DNA of 64,000 nt from Marasmius tenuissimus (GCA_029532415.1 JAQOTA010000057.1:744001-808000); one strand, 5' to 3'. Shown: positions 36,013-47,461, counted from the first letter of the stretch. Numbers and translations: made by a program. The notes: generated by a model from the letters alone, not told the origin.

Positions 36013-38201
36013 CATCAGGAAAATGGGCTCTGGCGCTGGGACAACCTGGGAAGGCGAACACCGGACCAGATTCCCCAGTGACTCTGGGGACACCAGGTTG
36101 GCCCAGGTTGACCCAAGCCAGCGCAAGTTGCCAGGTTTGCCTGGGAAAACCTGACAGAACTTAGAAAGTTGGCCATCAGAACGGATTCCCAGGACAGGCA
36201 AGGGCAAATTGAGAATAACCTGGGTTTCAATGCAAGTCATGCAAATTGCGGGACATCAGAAATCAAGCGGAGTTCAGTACAAATAATGCAATGATTATTA
36301 CAATCCACAGTCATAAGGGTTACATCTTCTCAACTCAGAGTATTATTTCCCCAATCCCATCTTTTCAGTTCTTTATTATTTGACTCTCCAATTAGTTTCC
36401 CATAATTCTGAGGTCCTTGAATATGTATACGAGTGCTTTAGATGACCAGAGGGCTTTACATGACTTGAAGTTACCTTGTATGAGAAACTTAGGAAATTGC
36501 ATATTATAATCTTTGTATCAATGTCCTTAGACCGTTGTCATGCCATGACACGGGCTGTGTCACCTGTGAGAAGCTGTAAGAATGAACTGTGCAGTTCTTA
36601 TCAGCAATTTCCGAAGCCACCTCTTTGGTCAACTCAACATGGTCCGGCTTTTCACTGCTCTTTTCACATTGATGGTCAATGGGACCTGCCTCACCTCTGT
36701 CTCTATTCACTGTCTGTCTTGGTTTGGTAGGCAACGGGCTATAGGTGTGTATGCTACTTTTTTTTTACTTGAGACTGCTCTGATCAGTTGTAATTTTTTC
36801 CAGTGTCCTAGAATTTTCGACCCAACATGGACACCATGATCCTTAAGAATTTAGCAAGGTCCTAACAAGGTTTTATACTTGCTACTTACACACCACATCC
36901 CCTGGGAATACATGATAGGAAGCCATCACACCCTCCACAGCCCTCACCAATGGTATGTGTAAGCACCATTCAACTGTCCTACAGCTCATCTCATGTCCTT
37001 TTGGGACTTGTTCTATCAGCATCTGGCACGTGAAAGCGACCTGGCACTTGACAGCCATCTCAAGGTGAGTTTTTTTTGAAGTGTCACTGCTCGTAACTAT
37101 GCTGAAGCTAACCGGTTTATGATAGGGAAGTTGCGCAAGCCATAATGAACAACCATTGTCGGCAGTGAGGGGTGGATGAAACTGAGAGGGTGCAAGGCCA
37201 ATGTACTATTCAATGACATGATGTAGGGTAGTTTCTCCTAGCCTGTAGTATATAGATATGAAATACAAGTTGTATTCACTCCTGTTTTTCTAAACTTTAA
37301 TTTCCATGGTGTACACTATTGCGCGCTGCTAGCAATAGCAATAATTGAGTTCTGCTCAAGGCTTATACTCAGACAACCTAGGCCTATCAGCATGTCACTT
37401 CATGTCACCTGCAGACACAAAAAAGATGCCCGAGGTTGGCTTGGGTTGGTCCCGGGATGACCCAGGTTTGGGGATGCGGGAAACTATTTCCTGGGATAGC
37501 CCGGCTAACTTGGTGTCTTTGAGTCTCTAGAACAACCTAGAGCGCCCAGGTTACCCCAGCCCCAGGTAGTGTTGCCAGTGGCTCGGCTCTAGCCGTGGCT
37601 TGAGCAGCTCGGAGCCGGACCGGGCCATAGCCGCTCCGGTAAAACGGTTCACCAAGAGCCATTTTACGAGAGCAGCTCAGAACCGGCTCAGAGCCGGCTC
37701 AGCCAGTTGGAGCCGCCACAATTTCTTTTTTTTTTTTTTATTCCCATCCTTAGACCATCAGAGCCTCTGAGAAATATATAGAATGTATAATAGCTCTCGT
37801 AGATCACAGAAAAATATAAATTTTAGTACAAACACAGTATTTACACCATTGGATACCCTGGCCTTGGCGTGGGAAAAGCGGCCCACCAGTGGGTTGTCAC
37901 GTGCAGGGACAGTTGGGCTGGCAACTGGACCCACAATCACCTCCCAAAATCAATACTTTCAATGAGAATTAGCCCAATTAAAGTTTATATACTTGTTTTT
38001 CAGTGCTTATAAGTCTGTCAATAAAATATTTTTTTGAACAGCTTGAGCCGCAGCTGAACCGGTCAAAGCAGCTCAAAGAGCCGAGCTGTTCCCTGTCAAT
38101 GGCTCCCGGAGCCATGGCTCGGTTGGAGCTGTGGCTCTTGAGCCGGAGCCAAGCCGAGCCGACCGTTGGCAACACTAGCGCCAGGACCCTTTTTCCTGAT
38201 G
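36013..38201. mobile_element. TIR element inserted in gypsy integrase tail (1.57 kb plus nested MITE)
   Basis: Imperfect 38-bp inverted repeats: the left end starts CATCAGGAAAATGGG and continues CTGGCGCTGGG...AACCTGGG; the right end is the inverse, ending CCCTTTTTCCTGATG at 38201. The gypsy frame (KFFPRF before, NGPYEV after) resumes directly, with TC duplicated at the junctions, so the target duplication is about 2 bp. No coding region is seen inside; it is AT-rich in the middle. The superfamily is unknown. It is probably a non-autonomous DNA transposon. Confidence 0.75.
37567..38177. mobile_element. hAT-type MITE, 611 bp, nested in the right TIR
   Basis: Ends TAGTGTTGCCA...TGGCAACACTA fit the hAT pattern. 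It is flanked by an 8-bp duplication with one mismatch (GCCCCAGG 37559-37566; GCGCCAGG 38178-38185). Both subterminal parts are packed with AGCCGG/GAGC words (CTCGGAGCCGG, AACCGGCTCAGAGCCGG, GAGCCGGAGCC). The middle is AT-rich, with a run of T at 37724-37739. No coding capacity. Confidence 0.88.
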
Positions 38202-38297
38202 TCAACGGCCCTTACGAGGTTATTTCCGCTCATCACGACTCCGACACATACACTCTCGAGCTGCCTAATCAGCCCAATGTCTTCCCGACCTTCTACA

Positions 38298-38822
38298 TGT
38301 TGAACATGTGACTACCATGTGATACACTTTATTGACGTGTTGTTTACGCGTCTATTATTTATAGACTCTTTCACTACGACACTTGCACTCATATGAAAGA
38401 TCCTGTACTTACTCAGACGGACTCTGTAGTTAGTCAGTACTCACACCTTATCTCTATGGTTTATAACAAGGTTCAGCTTTGCACCCAATAGCATTCAAAG
38501 CTGACTGAGCTTTCTCTCTAGATTACTTAGATAGAAAGCTAGTATGACTATGCCTACTTACTCACTCTGCTCTTTGAGCACTTATGCTTACTGATATGCA
38601 ATATGTACCATATGCTATATTCTCACTTACCTATGTTCTATGACTTGTAGATAGACAAGGACTCTTGTATAAAAGCTAGAGACTTTGTGTCTCAAAGCTT
38701 TAGGACAATCTACCCGATTATCACCTCTAGCAAGCATCTGCAAGAACACAAGAATTCTCTTGTAGTCAATATGTGAGGTTTTAGTTTCATCTCACTGTGC
38801 ATTTAACTATGCTGGCTCAATA
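38298..38822. mobile_element. Solo LTR-like insertion, copy 2 (525 bp), in gypsy tail
   Basis: Near-identical to 21589-22112. The target duplication CTACA is at 38293-38297 and 38823-38827. It splits the gypsy frame exactly: …FPTFY before, ISELKCYV after. The sequence belongs to a different LTR family from the host element (525 bp vs 226 bp). Confidence 0.85.
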
Positions 38823-39341
38823 CTACATTTCCGAGCTCAAGTGTTATGTCCCAAACAATGACAAGTTGTTCCCTGGACGTGTCCTTGCCGCTCCCTCCCC
38901 GATAGTGGTTAATGGAGTGGAGGAATATATTGTCGACAAGGTGGTCGACTCACGACGCTGAGGTCGTGGATGGAGATTCCTTATCCAGCTCGCAGGTTAT
39001 GGTCCTAGGTTTGATCGTTGGGTCTCATACTCTTCTCTCAAGGGATGTTCAGCTTTGGATGATTGGCTCAAGGCTGGGAATGATGGTCCTTGTGTTGACC
39101 CGGTTCCTGCGGCCCCTCGGGTCCTTGGCTGGTCACCACCTCTGGTGCTCAGCTGGTCGCCTCCTCAAGATTCATTGGATTAGGGACGGAATTGGGTTTT
39201 GGGTTTTATTTTTTCTCCAGTCGATCGCCTGGGAGCAAGGCTCTTGGGGCGTGATTTACTTATGCTTTACCTTATAATGGTTGCTTTTGAGGGTTGTTTC
39301 TCATTCACCCCACCCCGGCTTTGCTTTTAGACGGGTGGGAG

Positions 39342-39567
39342 TGTAAACATACGCTGTGCTTGTTTACGCATTGTTGTTCTCTGTTTATGCGCCGACTATA
39401 TATAGTCGGCTTCTTGACACGTACTTACTTACTTCTTTTCTTACTTTTGTACTCTCATCATCTTGCCTGTCCGTAGCTTCTCATCACTTACAGAACACGG
39501 CTCGGTCCTCTCTAGCTTTCCTCTGTGTGATCCTGATGTTGAGGGGAGAACAGTGTGTTCTCTTCCA
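39342..39567 (+). repeat. 3' LTR of gypsy element
   Basis: 226 bp, same ends and length as the 5' LTR, with ATCAA directly following at 39568-39572. It differs from the 5' LTR at few sites, several of them CG vs TG/CA. Confidence 0.95.
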
Positions 39568-39572
39568 ATCAA

Positions 39573-40942
39573 TCCCGTAAAAGCAAGGACCGCGACATTC
39601 TCAGCGTGTCTGTGCCCTTCCCTCTTACCACCACCACATCGACGGGCTCTGACCCAAATCTGCAGTTCCCCCTTCGTCCATTGACTTTCTCTCACAAACA
39701 CCAGATGTCTAACATGCCTCGATAGTCACAAGCTTCATTTCCTAGTTCTGTTGGCATACCCCCTAAACACACTCAACACGACGAAGACGGCAAAGGTAAT
39801 TTGTCTCAGAGTCTGTGCAACAGTAAAAGGACCGATTTTCCGAGGTTGGGTTCCACAATCCTTTTAGAGACGCAATCAGTATGATTGAAACAATTCGTAC
39901 AAGTTGTCGCCTACCTTGAAATGAGAAGAAATCTGGCTGGGGTAAAAGGGGTAGAATGACACTGCTAGGCAAACATATGTGTCACTCAGCTTTTTATTCG
40001 ACATGATCTGATTCTTGTTGTTCATACAGTCACTGATATCATCCCTGCAGGCTGCAACAACCTGTTCTTAAGCACCGCTGAAGACTCGACAGCCATACCC
40101 TACACGCGAAACAACTCTCGACCCTCAATCTTGTATAGTCCCGTCTGCCCTTCAGTGTATCGGAAATAGTACGCCTGCCTGTTCTTTTCATTTCGGACCT
40201 GACTGATTTGGATCAGGAGGGCTCACGGTCATTTGCACGCTGTTTGGCAGGCCATGGGGGAGATTTCAAGGAGATTTGCATGGTATGTCTTTGCACGATT
40301 CTTTTCTGCCGTGGCACTAATTTGGGCGACATACTGGACCTTGAAATGCCTATTAATGAGCTGAGAGCAGTGGTGTACGCCTCTCGGTGCTATACCACCA
40401 ACAAGCCGCAGTCGGAGTGGTCCGATCTACCATGGGATAGCTGGAGGCAATTGAACGGTGCGTACGAGTATCAGTATCTAGACGGTGCCAGCAGCTTTTG
40501 GCAGTTCTCGTCTATTATGGTAACCACGATGCACCCTGTATTTTACAGTAGCTAGCGCTCTCCGAATTTCGTCGTCAAGTCTCGTCCACCCTCAAGAAAT
40601 CTGACGAACTGTAGCGGGAGCTCGTCAATAGTCAGGGTGCGGCTATTCTCATCTGAGCTCAGACGAGCCCGACGCCGGGTTTCACTGGGACTGATCTCAT
40701 TCAGGCTGTCTCGGGGACTACCTGATGCTCGTCAGAACATCTTGTTGTCTCGAAGATGGCGACACCATCGATAATCTCATCAGGTAAAAGCTGTGTTGAC
40801 AAGATCATTATATGGACTCTCGTTGGGAACGAAGAACTTTGATTCTTTCCTCCAAAGTTAACACAAACGCTCTCATTCTCACTGACGATGCAGCACAGAA
40901 CTATGTATGCCTCTCTCTCACTTGCGTGAAAAGCGTATACTG
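39573..40942. other. Right flank of gypsy; one unrecognised reading frame
   Basis: A plus-strand frame at 40208-40555 (LDLEMPINELRAVVYASRCY, then NKPQSEWSDLPWDSWRQLNG) looks more protein-like than the rest but has no start context or domain I know. It may be a gene fragment. Otherwise no gene is seen. Confidence 0.35.
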
Positions 40943-42376
40943 ATGGAATCGCCTTCGTTTCACCTCAGTTATCTGCTATCATTCTTTCTTTATCCGTATC
41001 TCTTGCCTCGGATTGTTGGAGCGACATTCTATTTTGGCCCTACCCCCACATTGCCCCAGGCTATTCCTATCTCGCAAACCATTACTGTGGGCTGGTCACA
41101 CGACACCTTTACAGAACCATTTAATATTGTCTTGGTCTATCTTGGAAATAATCGTCAACTGATCACGGCTACAACACTCGCTACAAGCGTTATAACCACT
41201 CGAGACGAAAGTCAGGTACAACATGGCACGATAACATTCGCGGCCACTGCCACCGGGTGGGTGGGTTTTGCATTGCTTGCTATTTGGAAGGTAACAGAAG
41301 ATATCGTGCTAGCGAGATTCAGATGTTGGCCGAATGGCAACCATCCACCTTCCCCGTAGCAATAATGTTCTCTACCCAATTACGAGTTGAGGAAGGTTTT
41401 GCTCCGTGGGCCTCAATTGAAGTCAGTTTGACGAGTCAAAGTGTGTATCAAGATCGTTTTGCAACGCTTGCAACTGAGCCATTACGTCCTCTTCCACTTG
41501 TCCAGTCACCGACAGTGGTCAATCTAGGTAAGAATTCTTACTCTTCGGGTTAGACTTAATACCAATCACTTGTCCCCTCTTATCGCATATAAGCGATTTT
41601 TCACCCTCCTCAACAGTTGTTCGTGGATCAGCTTCAAGTGTCATGTGCGTGATACTACTATCCATCTCGGGTATGATCTCACATCTCTTCCAAAGGCCAA
41701 GCGAGTCCAGTACCCAGAAGTAAAGTCCTCCCGTTCTTTTGGATAATGCGTGGATGAAATGTCTCCCCTTTCAGTGTCCATTCGGAGTCTCCCAATAAAT
41801 ATACAAATGTGGCTGGGGTTGCCGTGGGCGCTGTAGTTGGTGCCGTCGTACTCCTGATCATTGGCTTGATAGGGTTATCCAGGCGAAGGAGACGAACTTG
41901 TAAGCGGACACCTGATATTTAAGCCTTCACTCACTGACAGTAACACATATTCAGCCCGGAGCCTACCTCATCCGTATTCGCCATCTCTTTTGCCTACACT
42001 GACTAGGCCTAACAAGCCTCCCTTGACATCCCCATCCCATACCACAGCTGGGGCTGAGGCCGAACCTCAATTGTTCACTCATACCCCACCGCCGGCAAAT
42101 GCAGGACAAGAGCATGCTCTCCATCATTTTGTGACCCACGAGCAAGACAAACCTCCCGTCGGAAACGGGAGCCGGCAGCCACAGCCTGAACTGGATCCAC
42201 CCTCTTCAGAGGACTCATCATCAGATATTCCCGGTGAACTTGGACCCCCAGTAATCGAGGCAGAAGTTTTAGCTATCAGGGCAGAGTTGCTTACAGTGAG
42301 GCACAGGCTGGCAATGCTCGAGGCGGCTGAAAGCCCACCTGATTATACTTCAACATATACTCGTAGATCTGAATGA
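40943..42376 (+). CDS. Single-pass membrane protein with secretory signal, ectodomain and PPDY tail
   Basis: The start ATG 40943 gives a hydrophobic leader (SYLLSFFLYPYLLPRIVGA) followed by a Ser/Thr-rich beta-type ectodomain. Later exons are 41617-41644, 41775-41899 and 41955-42376, all with GT-AG introns closing in phase. A Ser-rich linker leads to one transmembrane helix (VGAVVGAVVLLIIGLIGL) stopped by SRRRRT, then a roughly 140-residue cytosolic tail rich in Pro, with a helical segment EAEVLAIRAELLTVRHRLAM and the common fungal ending ESPPDY. In exon 1 the frame must change by one base near 41255-41265 to join TITFAATATG with YLEGNRRYRASEI; no splice sites fit there, so this copy may be damaged or misread. 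This is a typical mushroom architecture of unknown function, possibly a cell-surface sensor. Confidence 0.6.
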
Positions 42377-43780
42377 TAACAATGACATGGGGAGTGCTTC
42401 AAGACTTGAGCACCGTGAAGTCTACTCACCGAAATTTACTGACGAATTTGCTGCACAGTGTGATTCAACCACTGATCATAGATTCATTGAGAAAAGCTAT
42501 CGACATTTGATGATGGCTGGCTTGGTCACAGCGTCCGACTACTATAGATGAAGCTCCAAATACCTCTTGACGGGCATGGTGGCGGAGACGAAGGGGAGAC
42601 TGAGGTTGACTTTGTCGTCAAAGAGCTGAACGAAGTAATAACTCATTGTCTGAGTCCGATGCGGAATTTCTGCGGGTAATAGCGTAGAGTTCGGACTGTA
42701 CTCAGATCTGCCACCACCTCGGACACAAGGGAGAGCGTCATTATTACTATATAAGAGAATCAGAAATTGAAGAATAGAGGTAGAACCCCAAGAAGTGGAC
42801 CTCAGTGTTGCTCAGGGACAGCAGTTTTTTTGGCCGGATCTGAAGGGTAAAAAGAGTCAGCTGTAAGGATTCCTAAGAAGACAAAAAGTGGGTACCATTC
42901 CGCGGCGTGGGTTTAAATCATAAAGGATGAAAAGGATGATAACTGTGAGAAGAACTTGACGCTGGGACCGTAATCGAGTGAAATCGGCGAAGCTTTTGAG
43001 AGGTTTGACACGGCCAGACCCACAATCAAGCTTTCTACGACGTCTGCGGTCAAAATGATCAGCAGGTTCCCATAGTACCTCAAGGATGAAATAAGGGTAT
43101 CAGGTCCTACGCACGTTATTTCATACGTTTACACGAAATACCCGACACAAATCTGGTGGAGAAGCTCCAGAATCCTGAGTAGAACTGGATGTATCATCAC
43201 TGAGACAGTGAGACTTGTGGCAGTCTCGTTATATCTTGCCAATTGCGTACCAAAGTGACTTTCACGCTCGATACCTGACAAAATCAAAAGGTCAAGCACA
43301 CATTAGACTGCTATCACGATCTTTGAACACACCAAAGTCTTGCATTCCCAAATATCACGGTATAGCCACTTGAAGTAAGTCAACGTCGAGAAGCCAAAGA
43401 CTCGTCACCCTGAACACAAAGGCTGGAACCACAAATCCAATCAACGCCGCTCCCAAGGTGTCGTGCATTTTCAGTCCACAAGCCATTTCGACCAAAATCT
43501 TTGCTCATACAACGAGACCCAATCCGCCTTTTTTTCGAAGCTACAGACGTGTTTCTTCTGTTATTTTCAAACCTAAAGATAGAGTCTGTCGTACGCTTTT
43601 TCCCCACTCTTGCACGGGGTTTACCCTCTAGACATGACGTACGAGTCGATCCAGCTTGCCCAAGCAAAAAGTTAATAAAATAACTCGCCGGCGGGGGAGC
43701 AGACTCGCACCCAGCTCAAGATCAAAAGGAAGGCGGTACGGATGTGATAAGATTCGGCATGAAAGAGGCGAACTTTCAAT
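42377..43780. other. Mostly non-coding; tRNA-Asn fragment and possible membrane-gene relic
   Basis: 42512-42550 matches the D arm and anticodon 5' half of the tRNA-Asn genes (CACAGCGTCCGACTACTA), a dead fragment. On the minus strand, ATG 43486 begins MACGLKMHDTLGAALIGFVV and continues with a helix and TSLWLL, resembling the N-terminus of the DUF6534-type membrane family, but I could not extend it into a consistent spliced gene. Confidence 0.3.
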
Positions 43781-44271
43781 ATTCGCACTTGAAAGGCAAG
43801 ACGCAGGAGGTTGATCGAGGAGAAGAGGGACACAAGCCGACGGGCCAGACTGAGCACGGTAAATAAAAACAACTTTTTATGGGTGACATTATAGATTGAT
43901 GGGGGTATTGAAAAGATGAGTAGGGAACTACATAGCACTTGAAGAGCAGGCAATCGAAAACAGCAAGCGGTAAGCAAGAAAGCGAGAGAAAGAGAGCAGT
44001 AAAGGAGAAGTGATGTGAGTACGTGATCATGGAAGCCGGAATCACATTGACTGCGCACAGTGCACTCGTAAGTATTCCATACAAGTCCTGTGTTCACGTC
44101 AGTCAGACGTGATACATGAACAGCTTTCAAGTTACACACCGTCTGATAAGAGAGATCGATTCAATAGCTTGGTAGGTAGCATTAGTCGACCCCGCCGTGC
44201 TGTTTACATCCGCGTAGAACGGGCATTAGAGACGACGGTCCTCTGGAGGGGTTCTCTAGTTAAAATTCCAG

Positions 44272-45050
44272 TCAATTGATCGAGCGTCGTGATCTCAGAT
44301 GTCCAATTGAAGGGAAGGACATACCTTCAGTGTTAGCCGCGAAGGTATGAGCACGACTGTCAACAGCAGAACAAAATGGGCTTTCATAGGCCGAAGTGCA
44401 ACTGTGTGGGACAACCTGAGACGGTTGTCTGATAGCCTGTCTCCGGTACCGTTCAGCCTCAAAACGACTTTGTTGGTCCTGCTCGTAAGCTTGCTTCAGA
44501 CGAGAGTAAAAGGAAGCATTAGCTCAAGCAAAGGCACCGTGAGTAGTAAGGACGCACAAGAATTCCCCGTTTCACATCTTCAGATCGCTCATACCAGCTT
44601 ATAATCTCTGGCATCAGTCCAGGATGGAACCCAACATATGTCCATAAAGCAGGTCCTAGGAGGTGCTTCTCAACTATCTTAGACGCCGCGATCTTCAATC
44701 TAGGTCATCGAGCTCAATGTGCCGTGTAAGGTTTTTGAGATCTGACACTCACTTGTAGTATTCATCGTCGAGTAGCGCTGATACGAGGTCGGCGTGTTTC
44801 GTATACACAATTTCGAGATGTTTCAAGGCGTCTTTCAGCTCCGAAAGCGTCACGCAGGGGTAAAAAAGCTTGCGAAGGTATTTGAAAGCAATAAGGAGCA
44901 GGCCTAGAGAAAGAGCAAGATGAGCAAAGAAAAAAACGTGTTGGAGAAGAGCAGTGCTGCATTAGGTCATCACGTCATCACTGATGAATGACTAAGTGAC
45001 TCACCAGCGACGACCCCCAACCACGTCCAATAATTCGCAATTAGTTCCAT
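44272..45050 (-). CDS. Small protein with N-terminal membrane anchor, unknown function
   Basis: Four exons close in phase: 45050-45005, 44903-44753, 44699-44558 and 44493-44272. Introns start GTGAGT, GTGAGT and GTGCGT and end CTAG, CTAG and GAAG. The product is about 186 aa. Residues 5-25 form a hydrophobic helix (WTWLGVVAGLLLIAFKYL) followed by basic residues. An alpha-helical region (LSELKDALKHLEIVYTKHAD) and a conserved-looking block (LLGPALWTYVGFHPGLMPEI) come next, then a Gln/Arg-rich tail. I do not recognise the family. A truncated copy at 20090-20186 supports exon 1 and its donor. An alternative last donor (GTATGT near 44320) could extend the gene. Confidence 0.6.
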
Positions 45051-45533
45051 GCAGGATGCGTTCTCGAGTCTTCAAGGATGTGTTTCGCGCTTCCGAGGTG
45101 GAGGGAGGGAGGGAGGGAAGGAAGGAAGGGCTTTGGTTGACAATTCTAGAGGACATTTGGTTTTGAGGATTCGACCGGCCCAATCAACGATATTTTCGTA
45201 TACTTCTCTGCGAAGAAAAATTGACGCCCAACGTTTCAGTGCACATTGTAGCTTGATATAGTCGAGCCCTGATTAATTTCCGCAGACACTGATGTGCGTT
45301 TCATCAATCCGACAGTACTTGATTTGGACGAATCTTCTCCCGTCAAGGCGTTTCCACGCAGAGACGAGGGGGTTGAGATGAATGGCGAAGCACAAGGGGT
45401 GGGCGGGCCTTCATCCCAGCATACCAAAACTCAGAATGAGTGTCTTGTTTGATGCACAACCTTCTATTTTGTACAAGCCGAGATTGGGTGTGCAGTGACC
45501 AGAAAATGTAAGAGGAGGTGTAGCATATGAGTC

Positions 45534-46655
45534 CAGTGTTGGACGGGCGGCGCCCCTCGGTGTCCTGCCCTTGTGCAAGGGCGGTGGCAGGGCACTGACT
45601 TTTCAGCTGAGTCGCTGCCTGGGTGCCCTTCGCCAGCCCGGCTATCTGTTAGCGTCAATGACGTCGCATGAGCGCTCAACTAGGCCACTTACGGCTTCTC
45701 GTTCAAAACCCTGAAGTTTTGCATACCTACTATCTTTATGAAGTCGCTATTGTCCAGTCAGTGTCAAGGGGGGGGAAAATAAAATTTATGCCCCACACTC
45801 GAATTTTTTTTTAAGGCAGGTTGAGGGGGGACTAACTAGCTACGTAATTTCCATATATGGTAAGACTTACCTTTTTTGGCTGCCCTTCCGGCAATCTCCG
45901 AGGTTTTTCACTGACCAGCCTACGCTGGCATCTCTGGAAGTGGCGGCCATGAGTTTGGAGGGTGCTTATCATCCTGTGAAGCTCCACCTGAGCCTGACCT
46001 AAACTGAAGTCGCGCCTGGGGTGGGGTATGCCCCATACCCACTTAAGCACCACTACAAGGGCTGCAGGTGGTGAAGATGGTGCTAAAAGGTAAGATTTAG
46101 GTTGATTTTCAGCGAGAACAAGCAATTTTCAAGGACACAGTCTGTTCTAGCTCCTTCCAATGCCTTCAAACGGCCTCATACATCAAAAAAAAATTGGCCT
46201 AAAAAATTTTTTAAGGACCCCCGAGGGGGGACTAACTACCCACCCGGGTGTCCGGGATCCACGGCCCGCCCCCCCCTTGGTCAGTGTGATGTCTTAATTA
46301 TTGTGATATATCATAAAGAATGCCAATTAAATGTGAGAATGAATGACATATCCCTACTTTCAAGAGGAAGCAGCTAAAAACCTAAAAGCAAGATTTGAAC
46401 CTTGAAAAGTTGACAGCAATTATAGCTATTGCTACTTCCATAATGAAACCAGAGGTTACTCTAGCAACTACAGTATCATACAGATTGAAGGTTGGACCTG
46501 GAAGTCAGCGCACCAGTCCATGATATATTACCAGAAGATCACGTGCGGGCACCAAACTGGGCAGCGACCCGCCGGCGCCAGTGCCCTTTACGTCGGGCAC
46601 CGCCCTACTGCCTTTTGACAGGGGCAGTGGAATTCCACTGCCCTCGACAATACTG
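45534..46655. mobile_element. Non-autonomous hAT element, 1122 bp
   Basis: Ends CAGTGTTG...CAATACTG and a perfect 8-bp duplication TATGAGTC at 45526-45533 and 46656-46663 identify hAT. It interrupts sequence that is continuous in copy A of the duplication (near 22600). No transposase is seen. The interior may hold a second, nested element: CAGTGTCAAGGGGGGGG near 45758 faces the inverse CCCCCCCCTTGGTCAGTG near 46270-46288. Confidence 0.8.
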
Positions 46656-47365
46656 TATGAGTCGGCTTGCCCATCTGATTTATATATATCTTTGTCAACG
46701 CCGACTCAAGCTTACAGGTTACGGGGAGATGTGGCGAGAAAAATCGATAACCGGCGGGGGATTTGGTCGAGCCCATTTGCAAGTAGCAGGGTTATTCTCC
46801 CATTCGTGTCTACAGCTATCATATAATAGATGTAGGAGGCGGGGAAAGCTGACTATATCTACCATAGGTTTCTCCGCTCCAGGGCCCGAAAGACAAGCCT
46901 AGTTTAGCCTCCGTATCGTTCAACTCCATGTTTTTGCCGTTTGATAGGGAAGCAATATAACCCGTGCGTCTCCCTCCGAGTCCCCCGTTACGTGCCCCGG
47001 TCGAGTCTCCTAGGTTCTGACTTCCTTTGTGTGTGTGTACGGTGAGGGCAGAAAAACGGGCTTGAGCGTACGCCGTACTCATTGTAATTTTCGAACCGTC
47101 GCCATGATCCTCCAAGCTCTAACACCGCTTCAAGAGGAGGCGACATGACGAGGGTAATTGATATACTAGGAACCGAACCCACGAACTGAATTTATTCTCT
47201 CATTCCGTTTCCGCTGCTATCAGATTTGAAAAAGGGAGAAGCCTGAGACGGATTAAACCACCAGCCAAAGAGCGACTACGTACCGCTCAACCCCAAGTTT
47301 CCGCCGTTTGGTAGGTCCGGACTCGTGAAACGATATAGCCCACAGCTTTCATTCATCCGTTACGT

Positions 47366-47461
47366 GCCCCATGGCTGAGTTGGTTACAGCGTCCGACTGT
47401 TATACTGATTCACTGTGGATACTTCAATCGGAAGGTCGTGAGTTCGAGCCTCACTGGGGCA
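47366..47461 (+). tRNA. tRNA-Asn(GTT) with intron
   Basis: The acceptor arm GCCCCAT pairs with TGGGGC (plus A). D arm GGCTGAGTTGGTTACAGC. Anticodon stem TCCGA/TCGGA with loop CTGTTAA and anticodon GTT at 47399-47401. An intron of about 24 nt follows position 37. T arm GTGAGTTCGAGCCTCAC. All stems pair and the A and B boxes are good. Confidence 0.92.

Larger units (their letters stand above)
30971..39183 (+). pseudogene. Gypsy Gag-Pol polyprotein, multiply broken
   Basis: Gag (30971-32100) starts with a Ser/Pro-rich region and ends with a zinc knuckle (CFKC...HHADKC near 32080-32117). Protease LVDSGAHINLIS is near 32820. Reverse transcriptase (33470-34100) has the YLDD active site near 34000 (HVYLDDIVIWS). 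RNase H (34440-34800) has CDAS...EKELLSI...TDHHTLE. Integrase (35125-35960) has AIDFVGPLPDDDG and TDGSSEHTNKTL. The tail (38202-39183, split by a solo LTR) has a chromodomain-like GYGPRFDRWV. Stops: TGA 31250, TAG 31624, TGA 31936, TGA 32965, TAG 35122, TGA 38959. Frame changes lie near 31400, 35215 and 35945, and the gene is interrupted at 36013-38201 and 38298-38822. Confidence 0.92.
30179..39567 (+). mobile_element. Ty3/gypsy LTR retrotransposon, full length but defective
   Basis: Two 226-bp LTRs (30179-30404 and 39342-39567) begin TGTAAACATACG and end CTCTTCCA. The target duplication ATCAA is present at 30174-30178 and 39568-39572. A purine-rich tract (GGGTGGGAG) precedes the 3' LTR. The internal order gag, protease, RT, RNase H, integrase, chromodomain-like tail makes it Ty3/gypsy. 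It carries premature stops, frameshifts and two large insertions, so it is dead. Removing the insertions leaves about 6.7 kb. Confidence 0.95.

Noticed and set aside
43672..44139. 155-aa hydrophobic minus-strand frame
   Set aside because: Lies beyond the stop of the 44272 gene in pyrimidine-rich DNA; no intron structure or family supports it as a membrane protein.
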